DNA of 64,000 nt, taken from NCBI GenBank assembly GCA_002286715.1, contig NSJX01000040.1:115194-179193 (forward strand), in the 5' to 3' direction. Below, in pieces: positions 1 to 10,595 of the stretch. This DNA is from Dentipellis sp. KUC8613 (taxonomy: Eukaryota; Basidiomycota; Agaricomycetes; Russulales; Hericiaceae). Below the pieces are notes generated by a model. It did not search any database and was not told the origin of the DNA. It saw only the letters and a list, made by a program, of their open reading frames with translations. Numbering within the stretch: the first letter of the stretch is position 1; each line of letters begins with the position of its first letter. The translations under genes and the position numbers were made by a program.

Positions 1-225
1 GGCGTACCTGCATTCCTCCGCAATCCTGGCAGCCTCGTCACTGGTAGAAACATCTGATGGGAGTGTACTAAGCAAGCTTTTGGGTAGCTCGTCCTCGTCA
101 TCCGACAGGGTTTCTTCTCCTGCTGAACACGATTCAAGTGCGGCTTTCAGGAATTCGCTGATGTCGACAGGTTCTGAAGGGGGACCAAAGTGAGACTCGT
201 GGGCGAAACTTGTCCCAGCGTTCAT
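1..225 (-). CDS. 5' part of an unknown gene running off the left edge
   Basis: On the minus strand an open frame begins with ATG at 225 and stays open to the window edge (75 codons). The translation starts MNAGTSFAHESHFGPPSEPV and continues with an acidic stretch (GEETLSDDEDELPKS). It reads more like protein than the plus-strand frame of the same DNA, which closes at 192. There is no in-frame ATG between this start and an upstream stop near 285, so 225 is the simplest start, although a CATAG acceptor near 283 would also allow an upstream exon. If 225 is right, the gene is head to head with the plus-strand gene starting at 506 and the 280 bp between them is a shared promoter. I recognise no domain; the visible part is hydrophilic and probably disordered. 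Confidence 0.45.
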   Translation of the reverse strand, partial: MNAGTSFAHESHFGPPSEPVDISEFLKAALESCSAGEETLSDDEDELPKSLLSTLPSDVSTSDEAARIAEECRYA

Positions 226-505
226 CAGAGAGAGAATTGGATCGATGCGCTTCTTGCAGATTACGTTCACCTCGACATACTATGGAGTTGGTTGGTGACT
301 GAGCCGTATAGAAACCGAAATATAGCGCGGCGCGTAATGAAGGAGGTCACGAGACCGTCTGCATGCATGCACATGACCTTGACGCGAGAGTTGGAACTCG
401 ACAAGGCTTGTCTCCCGCCACCACAACGAGACCCTCGACAAGGCTCCTTCAAGCACGCCGCCCAGCACGCCAGGCACACGCCACATATCAAGCAACTTTT
501 GATAG

Positions 506-3193
506 ATGGAGAACACTGACGCCCCAGTGAGCGGGCACATTATGTCTGCCAGCAGCTCAGAAACGAAGACATACGTTGACCGCGGCGTGCAAGTTGGGTC
601 GCCTATCCTATCCGCTGCGGTATTCCAAGCGGAACTCATTGAAGAAGAAAATGAATCATCTCTTTGTGACACCACGTCGTCTGCGATAAACGTCTCCCAG
701 GTTTCCTACTCTACCGCATATACTCAATCGTCTCAAGGTTCACCGTCGCCGCTCGCGGTAGAGCGAGTGCTCAAGCCTCCTCAACTTCCCACGAACAGGC
801 CGTCAAGCTCACATATCAATTCCGAGTCTTCTAGGATCGTCTCACTTCCAGAGACCGCCCCACTCTTCTCTGGGAAGAGAGCGCTCAAGGGGAGTACGCG
901 GGTTGTCTCCATGCCAGATCGCGCCACGCACGGCGGCTTCAGCACCGACAACAGCCTGTCTTCATCCGACCGGATCGATGTCTCCGTGTATAGTGGAGAG
1001 TCGTATACGTCCATGGAGGACGACACTTCTGGTACCCGTCTTTCTCACAGTCGCCAAGACGTACCTCATACTCCATCCCCACCATCGTCTCCAGATTCTA
1101 TCCTCATCATCGAAAATAACGGAGAACTCTCCGAAGCATTTCTTCGCCCTAGGGTTGAAGACGTGGAATCCGACTCTGAATCCGAGAAGGCGGCTCACGA
1201 CGAAGATAACGGTGAGTAGCTTTGAGATGCCTTGCCACAGCTCTAATCCTGCCTTATAGGATGGATCACTTGGGCTAGATCACCTCCAAGGCCTATTCCC
1301 GCCCTTCACGGACCTTTGTCTCTGCCTTACGCTCGCTGCCCCTCGTAAGTATGCATTTATTCGGATGAAATGGTACATTAACGCGAGTCGCTCAGCGGAG
1401 CCGAGGGCACCATAATCGAAGAACCAGAGAACCTTCCCCGTATGATCTGGGGTCTTGAATCAGAGGAGCAGGTCATATCTCCTTCGCCATCTGACCCCTA
1501 TGACCTAGATCAGCGCACAACACACGGAAAGCCTGCACGCGTTCCTGATCAACCATCCCTTCACTCGACACCGAAGAAACAGCATGAGGACCGCATGCTT
1601 TCACAGCAAAAGCGACCACAGCCTGCTTCAATGCAACGTCAGCAACAATTCAATCGGCCGCAAGAGCACTTCCACAGGCCACAAGAGCCAATGAAGGAGA
1701 AATATACAAACCAGCAGAACTTGGAAGAGACTCGCACCGAGCGGTACCCCCGCGGCCTATTCGACGATGCTATAGTTCTGGAGAATCTCTTGCGCGAGGA
1801 CGGTGCCGCGCGTAATCTCTGGATCTCTGGCGGCAATCCTCAAGGCAACTTCGTGGCTTCACAGCTTGATACCAAAGCTCTGTCTGGTCATGCTTCGGTA
1901 CCCACTCAGCGATTCACTCGGTCCGACCAAGGCTATAATCCTGCTAACATCTCGAGAGCTCAAAGCACTGGTCTTGGTTCTGAATACCTCCAGTCTTCGA
2001 GCACTATGAAAGTGACGACACGCCCCGCTCTGGGATGCGCGCTTCCACAGATCTTGATTGAACCTAGGTCACCACATAATCTGCAGGGCCCTCCTCGACG
2101 ACCATCTGCAATTGAAATCGCTCGGCAGTATCGCCAGCAGCACCTGCAAAAGCAGCAAGGCGGTTTCCTACCTACGCCGCCGAACTCTTCCTCGCCGCTG
2201 TGGTCTTCTGACTTCTCGCCTTACCAAGAGTCCATTCTTTCTCCCAGCGAGTCTCTTTCTCCGCTTTCCGGGCTTCCTATGTCAGCTTCTCACTCGCAGT
2301 TTCTCAATGCCGGTGGCTCCGCTGAACAGCTCAGCCGGCAGCTGCTTCAAAGTATGAATGATCTGGCTCTGGACATGGGCATGGCTTCTTTGGCTCCTGC
2401 TGCTCAGATAAATTCTGGTTCTAGGCTTCGGGTGCCTGCTCTCAATATCCATAACTTGTTCTCGTCTCAGGCTTCGGATAACTACCAACTGCCTCGCGGT
2501 AATTTCTCGTCTTCGACGCCCTCGGCTGCGCCTTCTTCCCAAGAACTCAGGTCTTTCTCCCGGGCTTCGGCTCCGCCGAACCGCGGGATGGTGCATGCAC
2601 CATCCGAAGTCCGTGCACCCCCGTCCCCAACTTCGCCAGAAGCTGTCCGCAGGCGCACTCCCTCGCAGCCCCAACCGCGCTCGATCCCCTTGGCTAGGCT
2701 GATGCAGCGCCGCCTCTCCGCCGTCCCCGAAGAAGACGCCGCCTCCACCGTGCGCGGCACCTCCCCGTCGCCCGCTCGGCACGCATCCGGCCTCCCCGGC
2801 GCCCCTCGCGCGAAATACGCCAGCCCCGATGTCGCCTCCCGCGCACACACCGACGCGCGCGTGCACCTGCCCGCGTCGAAGGGCGCCCCGGCGCAGACGC
2901 GCCCGGCGAACGCGAGGCCCGTGCAGGGGAGCCTCACGACGCAGAGCCGGCCTGCCGAGCAGGCGCTGGGAGAGCTGTACTCGTACGGCGAGGGCGCACG
3001 CGTGCGCCTGCCGTCGTCGCCTGCCCGGGCGCGGGATGAGGGTACCGGTGTTTCGCAGCAGGGCGGGAGGGGGCGGGGTGGGGCGGGGGAGCAGGAGGGG
3101 ACGGCTGCGGCTGTGAGGGGGTTTGGGAGGAGGAAGATGAGGGGGAGGGGGAGGAAGGGGTTTGCGGGGCCGGGGGGTGCGGTCAAAGTTTGA
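506..3193 (+). CDS. Large disordered Ser/Pro/Gln-rich protein, function unknown
   Basis: Three exons (506-1211, 1260-1344, 1396-3193) join in frame across GTGAGT...TATAG and GTAAGT...CTCAG introns to give about 862 residues. The ATG at 506 directly follows an in-frame TAG, which fixes the start unless there is an unseen 5' exon. The middle exon is short but reads cleanly (ITWARSPPRPIPALHGPL). There is no recognisable folded domain. The protein is rich in S, P and Q, with a Q/R-rich stretch near residues 300-360 and Ser/Thr-Pro sites throughout. The last 50 residues turn Gly/Arg-rich (GRGRGGAGEQ, GRRKMRGRGRKGF), resembling an RGG-type RNA-binding tail. An RNA-binding or scaffold role is inference only. 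GC content rises sharply after about 2650, in step with the Ala/Pro/Arg-rich C terminus. Confidence 0.7.
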
Positions 3194-3759
3194 GCTTGGG
3201 GTGGTGGTTTTTGGTGTGGGTGTTGTGTTCTGGTTTGTATGCGCGTGTTCTGTTCTGTTTTCTGTTTTCTGTTTTCGTAGGGTCTGGCATGTCGAGTTCT
3301 GTCCCGCTTTCGAATCGTTTCTGGATCATCTGTACTAGTATCCTTCTTCCCACCCCCACTCGCACCGCAGCTGCATCGCAAATTCGTTCGTTCGTTCGTT
3401 CGTCGTTGTTGGTCTACGTAGACGTTCTACTTTACACACGCACGCCGCTCTCTTTCTCATTTCCGTCTCCATAATCCATCCACCAACATTCCCTTTCTCG
3501 CATCCGCACCGTTCTGTTTTGCAATCCTGTACGAGTAACGAAGGACGTGTACGTCGCGTTTTGGCAATGGCAGCATAGATCATCATCGAGTGTTATGTGC
3601 ATGTGTATGTGTATGTAGATTCAGGATTCAGGATTCAAAATTCGGGATTCGGAAGACAGTGTTTCATTGTTCATGATCAGTGCGCCCGACCGTCGACCGG
3701 GGTGAGTGATAGGAGGAGAGAGAAAGAGGGAAAGAGGAGGGGGCGGTCGGTCGGTCAGT
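3194..3759. other. Intergenic, convergent 3' flanks
   Basis: Space between two convergent genes. It is T-rich on the plus strand just after the stop (TGTTCTGTTTTCTGTTTTCTG), as expected for a fungal 3' UTR. It holds a short TTCG tetranucleotide run around 3385-3403, GT/AT-rich runs near 3595-3615 and an ATTCAGG near-repeat around 3620-3650. No coding frame is convincing here. Confidence 0.5.
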
Positions 3760-5942
3760 TTAGGCCTTGACGAAGAGGTCGGTGAACTTGTCCGCGGGGA
3801 GCTCCGAGAGCGCCTTGGCGTCTGACACGGTGTCGAGGATCCTGCAGGTGCGAACACACACATCCAGTCAGCAAGCCATCACCAAAAGCAACAAAAGCCA
3901 AGCGAAAAAAAAAAGAGGAAAAGGGACAAGGGAAGCGCCGACGCACGTCTTCTGGCGCGCGTCGTCAAAGTGGTGCGCGATGTGCCTCCTGAACTTGGCG
4001 AGCAGGAGCGGCGTGCCCTCCGCGCGGCGGCGCTTGTGGCCGACGGGGTACTCGACCTCGACCTCGTCGAGCACGGTGCCGTCGTTCAGCTCGACGAGGA
4101 GCGCGTTCCCGATCGAGCGCTTCTCCGGGTCGTGGTAGTCCACGCTGAAGCGCTTGTCCTCGACGCAGAACGTCTTGGCGCGCAGCGCGTCGATGCGCGG
4201 GTCCGCGGCGGATTTGTCCGTGCTGGGGTGGGGAAAGGGGGAAAGGGGAAGGGGAAGGGGAAGGGAAAGGGGAAAGGTGAGCTTGGCGCGCTTGGCGGAG
4301 GGAGGGAGGGGTACGCACTAGCTCTCGGAGTTGAGGTGGCCGTAGATGATGGGGTACGCGACCATGTAGCTGATCGCGTGGCTAGAGAACACAACGCGTC
4401 AATCTCCCTCGTTACACAAAGAAGAGGAAAGCAGCACGTACTCGCGGTCGGCAAAGTTGTCGAGCGGGCCCTGCTTGTCGATGATGCGGATCGCGGCCTC
4501 CTGCGTGCGGATGCGCACGCTCTTGATGTCCTCCGCGGTGCGCCCGAGCGCCTTGAGGCGGTCGTGCACCGCGTGCGCGGCCTCGACCGCCGTCTGCGCG
4601 TGGAACTCGGCCGGGTACGAGATCTTGAAGAGCACGTTCTCCATCACGTACGAGCCGTACGGGCGCTGGAACTCGAACGGCTTGCCCTGCGCGCGGATTC
4701 ACCATTCGCATCAGCCACCGAGGTAGTAAAAAAGACAAGCAGGGGAGGGATGGAGGCGCACCTTGAAGAGGACGTCGTAGAAGCCCCAGGTCTTGGCGGT
4801 GAGCACGGACGGGAGGCCCTTCTCGCCCTTCTTGACGAGGTAGGCGAGGTTGACGGCGCGCGAGCACGCGTCGCCCGCGGCCCAGGACTTGCGCGAGCCG
4901 GTGTTGGGCGCGTGGCGGTACGTGCGGAGCGACTGGCCGTCGACCCAGGCCTGCGAGATCGCGTCGATGGTCTGCTCGCGGTTGAGGCCGCTTTAGGGGC
5001 AACGTACACGACAATTTCAAAAATTCAAATTGAAAAGAAGGGAAATGAAAGATGAGACTTTGTGTGCAGATGGAGAGAAGAGTGGGAGGGAAGGGACGCA
5101 CAGGAGCTTGGAGACGACGGCGGTGCTGGCGACCTTGACGAGGACGACGTGGTCGAGGCCGACGCGGTTGAACGAGTTGAGGAGCGCGAGGCAGCCCTGG
5201 ATCTCGTGCGCCTTGATCATGCCCTCGAGCACGTCCTTCACGGTCACCTTCTGGCCCGAGCGCGCGAGGTGGTCCGCGACGGCGAGGATCGCGCCGAGGT
5301 TGTCGGACGGGTGGCCCCCTGTGTGCGGCTAGCGCTCAGCTACTGTGCCAAGCGCAGGGGCTCAATGGGGCTGGGACGGGGACGTACATTCGGCCGCGAG
5401 GAAGCAGTCGTTGAAGTCGAGCCAGCGGATGATGGTGCCGATATTGAAGGCGCCGCGGATGGGGTCGAGCTGGTAGTTAGTGCCAGGCACCTTGGTTCCT
5501 GGGTGTGTTTTATCAAATTTTTTGGACACCTCCCTGGTACATTGAACGTACCATTGGGCACGACGGTGCCCTCGACGACAGGGCCGAGGAGGCGCGCGCA
5601 CTCCTCGAAGCGGAGGCCCTCGAGGCCGCAGCCGATGGTGTCGATGAGGCAGAGACGGGCGGTCTCCCACGCGAGGTCCGACTCGATCTTGTAGTTGTGC
5701 ACGTAGTCGGCGATGTCCTGCACGACCTGGTCGGGCTCGGGGCGGACGGCAGACTCGCCAAAGTGGGTGGACATGGTGCGTGCGAGGGTGGGGGCAAGAC
5801 GCGGGGACGCGGGGGCGCGGCGCGCGGGCTGGGACTTGATCAGCGGGGCTGATGAGGAGATAGCCGCAGATTGGACGCGGGCGGCGGCGGAGACGGCTTT
5901 TGCTTGCCTGGACGCGGCGCGGAGGGAGACACGGGAGAGCAT
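3760..5942 (-). CDS. 2-methylcitrate dehydratase, MmgE/PrpD family, mitochondrial
   Basis: PrpD-family proteins dehydrate 2-methylcitrate to 2-methyl-cis-aconitate in the methylcitrate cycle that clears propionyl-CoA. Hand splicing from ATG 5942 to TAA at 3762-3760 gives one continuous PrpD-like protein over about eight exons. The first 55-60 residues are rich in R, A and S and almost lack acidic residues, as in a mitochondrial presequence. Then follow the core blocks [132 protein letters not shown] and DREHAISYMV-type sequence (here [14 protein letters not shown]). The C-terminal exon reads [20 protein letters not shown] and ends FVKA. Intron 1 is 5499-5551; all donors are GTxCGT-like. No block is missing. 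The exact substrate (2-methylcitrate or a related acid) is assigned by family. Confidence 0.9.
4230..4280. repeat. Low-complexity GGGGAAA purine tract in a PrpD intron
   Basis: About 45 bases of repeated GGGG-A(1-3) units lie inside an intron of the PrpD gene, between the exon ending NSES and the one beginning TDKSAADPR. On the transcribed strand the tract is C/T-rich, so it probably serves as an expanded polypyrimidine stretch upstream of the acceptor. With at least four G-runs the plus strand could form a G-quadruplex; that is inference. Confidence 0.6.
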
Positions 5943-6197
5943 GCTCAGAGAGGACGAGCGAGGAGCTGGCGCTGGGCGAGTGAGCGTGATATAAGTACGC
6001 TCCGGCTATCTTCTTACGTCAGGCTCCTTTCCCCGGGTTTCGCTCTCCCCGCATTCTCTCCCCGCCGTCCTCCAGCCGTCCGCCAGCCCCCGCGCCCACC
6101 TTCTCCCGCCCCTCACTACAGCGGCACCCTCGCCACCCGCGACGACTCGCACATGATAAGTACATTCCATTGGCCAAGACACAACAACAAGCACTCC

Positions 6198-7622
6198 TTA
6201 TTTCTTCTGGAAAAACGTCGAGATCTTCGACATCCCGCTCACGTTCGCCTTCTTCAGCTTCTCCACCCCCACCGACCCCCGCGCCTTCGCCTTGCGCTTC
6301 TTCCCGTCCTCCTCGCCCTCGCCCTTCGCGCTGTTCTTGCCCTTCACCAGCGGCGCGTTCGCGAGCGCGGCCGCGGCCGCCTCGTCCTGCAGCGCCTTCA
6401 CGTGCGCGTCGAGCGGCGCGAAGCTGCGTTACGTTAGTTACCTCCAGCAGCAAAGGTGAGCGCGTCGCGACGTACTCGTATGTCGCTAGCAGCGCGGCGT
6501 GGGTAGCAGGCGACAAGTACTGCGACAGCAGGTCGCAGGCCGCCTTTGTCCTCCCCACTGCAAACATTTCAGCACGAGCCACGCATGGGAAGGGAAGGTT
6601 GGCACTCACACTCCAACAGCGCCTCCTTCCCGTCCTCCATCAGCCCATCCCGCGCAAGCCTGCGCACGATCGTCTTGGACGCCTCCGACACCCCCACCGC
6701 CGCCAGCCGCGCGACCTTGCTTCTCAAATACCGCACGACCGCGTCCGACGAGTACCGGTATACCGTTATCTCCGGCGTGATGTCTGCGCATCCAACAACG
6801 TCAGCTCGTACCACACACGCGCGCAGAAATAGACACGCCACGCGCCTTTGGTGTCGCAGATGCGCGCGAGCGCGCTCCGGGCGCAGTCGAGTGCGGAGAG
6901 GGCGAGGACGTCTTTCTCGCAGAGGGTGGATGTGGGGTCCCCGGGGATGGGCTTTTGGGGTTTCTTTTGGAGGGTGACGAGCGCCTCGTCGAAGATGTCG
7001 TCGAGCGCGCGGAATGTGCCTGCGTGCCCTTCTGCCTGCGGTGCGGCAGACCGTTTAGTACCTGTAGTACTGTAGAGGTGGTCAGTGACGCGCTGTACGT
7101 ACCGGTTTTGTCAATTCGATCAGTGGTATGAGCAGAAACGCGGGGTCGACGGGCGTCATGATGAGCAGTTTGCCATCTAGCATCAGCAACCATGAGCACT
7201 TCTACCACAGCGAAGCCGAGAAACACGAAGCGCGACACGCACCACCGACGACCTGCCCCTCCGTAAAGAACCACGAGCGCGGGTTCGGCGGCTCCACACT
7301 CTGCACCTCCAGTATGCCCCACGCATCCACCTGTCCCGGCACAGGGACAGTATCCTTCAGTCTGTACGGGAGGAAGAGCGATGGTATGCCTGGCACGTGC
7401 ACAGTACCGGTGCTCTAGTTAGTACTACGGCACGTGTGCGGGTGGGTGGGCAGACCTGTTCGCGGGTGCGGAAGGCGCAGAAATTGAGGGCTGGCTGCGT
7501 CGGCGCTGAGCTTCATGGAGATGGTGTCGAGGACATCTGCGGGCGCGATGAGCTAGCTGGTCAGTCGAGTCCGGACGGTGGGGAGGCGCACCGAGGGGGA
7601 GGATGCCAACGTGGGTCGTCAT
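6198..7622 (-). CDS. RNH202: Ribonuclease H2 subunit B (non-catalytic)
   Basis: Subunit B of the heterotrimeric nuclear RNase H2, which removes ribonucleotides from DNA and degrades RNA:DNA hybrids. Spliced from ATG 7622 over about seven exons. Recognisable blocks in order: MTTHVGILPL; FLRLPHPRTGIPSLFLPYRL; VESVEPPNPRSWF-type sequence (here SVEPPNPRSWFFTEGQ); DGKLLIMTPVDPAFLLIPLI; a linker of exons; EITVYRYSSDAVVRYLRSKV; DLLSQYLSPATHAALLATYE; and the C-terminal GMSKISTFFQKK. The PRSWF...TPVDP signature is the hallmark of the family. The last motif matches the variant PIP box (M-x-x-I-x-x-F-F) known from human RNASEH2B, which binds PCNA. Lysine-rich sequence just before it (KKRKAKARG) may serve as a nuclear localisation signal. 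Nothing appears missing. Confidence 0.92.
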
Positions 7623-8219
7623 AGTGCTCCAAATATCCCAGTAATCCTTCCTTTTTGTTCAACGCGTAATAGACGGTACCCTTACGCTCGCCGACGTCGG
7701 TGAAGATGAACTTGAAGGACAAACGCGTCCACACGCCTCACCGTGACAGTCGCGCCGTGATGCGTAACCCAGCGTGACCGACGCGTCCGTGACACCGCTC
7801 AGAATCGGACATAGCCGAGTTTCAGGCACCGCCCCGCCCTCGAGATCACCCATTGCAAATTCCGAGCCCCGGCTAAATATGTTGTGTACATGCCAGATCG
7901 ACTCTCCCCATGGGGTGGGCCCCGGGCGTGCCCCCGCGATGTACCAGTAAAAGGGCACGAATCCAGCTGCAGCTGCAGGATGTCGATGGCGCGGTTGGGG
8001 GAGGACGAACGGGAGTGTGTACATGTAATATGGGTCGAATAGGCTGTTTGGGTACCGGTAGTAACAACAACAACGATAATAATGATAGCAGTAAGAGAAG
8101 CAGAAGCAGTAGCTATAGGTAGTACATGTACAGAGTGTATACTCATCGCGTCGGCTCGAGGGAGATGGCGTGCCCACGACATTCAGGTAGGTCGCCCGCC
8201 GCCACACCGCTCGCCGAAC
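7623..8219. other. Spacer between RNH202 and the P450 gene, with a protein-like minus-strand stretch
   Basis: Promoter of the RNase H2B gene and 3' flank of the P450 gene. Minus-strand frames read unusually protein-like: about 7625-7727 gives FTDVGERKGTVYYALNKKEG followed by LLGYLEHYDDPRW, and about 7790-7960 gives PFYWYIAGARPGPTPWGESI followed by WHVHNIFSRGSEF. The frames differ, and the only intron that would link them (about 31 nt) is too short, so I do not call a gene. The part around 8050-8110 is low complexity (AACAACAACGATAATAATGA). Confidence 0.35.
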
Positions 8220-10595
8220 TCACGCCTGTGCGCCCCGCGGCTCATACACGAGCCGGCACTTCATCGCAGCCGGGAACATCACCTGTCGCAGCACACGTCG
8301 CGTCAGCACTCTATATCCAGGGCCGAACACCCAACGCCAAGCACCAAGCACCCAACATCCAACACCACATACCCAACACCCAACACCACAAACCCAACAA
8401 GCGACACAGAGAAAAACGACAAGCAACACTGGCCAGAAAGAACCACTCACGAAACTATCCCGCATCTCCATACTCCCCTCCGTCGTCTCCCGCGGCGCGC
8501 GCACCTCAAAGCCGCGCACGACGGCGACCACGACGAGCCGCAGCACGATCTGCGCGAGCGTCATGCCCGTGCACATGCGCGTGCCGAGGCCCCAGGGCAT
8601 CATGTGCGCGTCCTGGGCTTTACGCATTTTGGCCTCCTCGTCCGTCTTTTTGCTCTCGTCCCCGCTGCTGTCCTTGTTCTTCTCGTTCCTGCTCCCGTCC
8701 TTGCCCAAGTTTGAGTCCGCCGTCGCGCCGCCAGGCAGCCAGCGCTCCGGGCAAAACGCGTCCGGCACGGGGAAGCACGCCCCATCGCGGTGCATCGACC
8801 ACGCCTGCGTGCCGACGACCGTGCCCGCGGGGAGCGTGTGCCCGAGGAGCGTGAACTCCTTCGATTCAGACTCGGAGACGACGCGCTCGAGGATGCCGGG
8901 CGCGGCGCTGTAGAGGCGCAGGCCTGTGTGGCGGGGTGTGAGGTGTTAGGTGTTAGGTGCGGAACGACGGGCAAGAGAAGGGAGGCGTGCCTTCTTTGAT
9001 GAATGCGCTCAGGTAGGGCAGCTTGAAGAGCGCCGCGATGTCGACGTCCGCGTCGGTTTCTGCGTCTGCGTCGCCCACGGACTGCGGTGGAAGAGCGGCA
9101 TCGAGCTCCGCGCGCAGGTTGCGCACGATGTCCGGGCGCCGGCTGAGCTCCCAGCAGAGGTACGCGAGCGTCGACGAGCTCGTGTCGACACCCGCAATCC
9201 TACGCATGCAATTCCAAAATCAATCCCAGTTAGCCCAGCTCAGCTCGTACGGCGGCCGCGAAGGAGTGAAATGCTTACAGGTGCCCCATCGTCTCCGAGA
9301 TAATATCCTTGTCCGACAGCTCCGGGTGCCCCTTCTCGTCCGCGTCGACGCCCCCCAGCAGGCGCGCGATCATCGACGTCTTGCGCGCGCCCGCGTCCCC
9401 GCCTGCCGCTGCGAGGATCTGCGTGCGCGTTTCGGTCACTTTCGCGCTGACGTACTGTCGTTCATTTTAGTGTTAGTGTTTAGTATTCGGCGGGATGCTG
9501 GATGCTGGGAAAGGGCTGAGGGAGGAAGTCAAGCGCACCTGCGTCATGATGCGGTCCGAGTCGCACAGCTGGCGCCACCGCCTGTTCGGGATGCGGCTCA
9601 CGACGGCCCACGCCCACGCGGGGAGGTTGCCCCTCTGCGCACTACGGTCAGCACCCATAATGCACACACCGCGTCCCACCAAGAATGCGCACACGCGGGA
9701 CACTCACGAGGATGCTGCGCTTCGGGAAGTCGCGGATCGCGCTCGAGAGCGGGTCCGCGTCGCCCGCGGCGCGCGCCCACGCGCCGAGCGCGCGCCCGCG
9801 CGTGCCGAAGGACGTCGCGGACATGATGTCGACGAGCAGCTGCCGGAAGAGGTCGAGGCTGTCGACGGGTGTGCGGCCGCCGAGCTCGGTCAGGACCTGT
9901 TCGCGATTGATCCCGGGAAGGGTTAGTTGAGCGCAGCGAGGGGGGAGGAAGGGAAGGTGGAGATAGGACGTACAGAGATCAGCTCGCGCACGCTTTGGTT
10001 CATCTCGGGTGCGAATTGGGTGAGGCTCGCCATGGTGTAGTGCGGCGCGAAGGCTTTCTTGTGGCGGCTGTGGAGGTCCTTCGGGAGGATGGTCATGCTG
10101 GGAAGCACTCGTCAGCCCCTTCAAGGCACTCTCATTTCCTTAACGACTTACGAGTGGTCATGGTCATTCCTACAAGGCCATCGTCCAGCCTGGTTAGCAT
10201 ACCACCAAGAGAGAAGATGAACAGGATCTCCACGACACGCACGTCTGGAAGCCCTTATAGAACGCCGTCTTGTCGAACCGCCTCACCGCGTACACGCTGC
10301 GCGCGCCGCCGACGTCGCAGAACGCGACCTTGTTCGGGCCGATGCGCACGATGGGGCCGTACGCCGCGAAGAGCTGGTGCACGGCGCGGCACTGGCGCAG
10401 GCGCGCGACGTGCGTCGTCAGCCAGAGGTCCGACACCGCGGCGTACCACGGCCCCGGCACGCCGCGCAGCGGGGAGAGGTACAGCTGGTAGAGCGCGCGC
10501 GCGAGGAGGTAGAGCGCGGGCAGCGCGAAGAGCGTGAGGAGGTGCAAAGAGGCGAGGAAGGTGGTGGTGCTTTCGATGAGTGTTGTTGGGTCCAT
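8220..10595 (-). CDS. Cytochrome P450 monooxygenase
   Basis: Heme-thiolate monooxygenase, multi-exon. The N terminus (ATG 10595) has a membrane anchor (FLASLHLLTLFALPALYLLA) followed by a proline hinge (LRGVPGPWYA). Next comes YGPIVRIGPNKVAFCD, and a very small exon encoding NDHDHS that joins MTILPKDLHSRHKKAFAPHY in frame. Catalytic core: the I-helix oxygen-binding motif AGVDTSSS near 9160-9195, the K-helix E-x-x-R in KEGLRLYSAAPG, the PERW motif, and the heme loop WGLGTRMCTGM with its cysteine near 8570. A Lys/Asp/Ser-rich insertion of about 40 residues lies between PERW and the heme loop, which is unusual. The last exon, after an intron at about 8280-8452, ends KCRLVYEPRGAQA. It resembles basidiomycete microsomal P450s acting on small aromatics or lipids; the substrate cannot be told. 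The neighbouring MFS genes make a small metabolite role possible. Confidence 0.9.
8326..8402. repeat. Degenerate CCAACACC repeat in the last P450 intron
   Basis: About nine imperfect copies of a CCAACAC/CCAAGCAC unit run through 8326-8402, within the intron separating the heme-loop exon from the final exon. On the transcribed strand this becomes a GTGTTGG tract. No coding role is seen. Confidence 0.6.

Noticed and set aside
280..675. Minus-strand open frame of 131 codons overlapping the 5' part of the disordered-protein gene
   Set aside because: It reads somewhat protein-like (STYVFVSELLADIMCPLTGA), but the plus-strand exon 506-1211 has matching splice junctions into two further exons; the minus frame does not join the 1-225 frame through a good intron.
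3970..5055. Plus-strand open frame of 361 codons opposite PrpD
   Set aside because: It spans several PrpD exons and introns, is a run of R, A, V, L, E and D typical of antisense frames in GC-rich genes, and shows no domain, while the minus strand encodes a complete PrpD.
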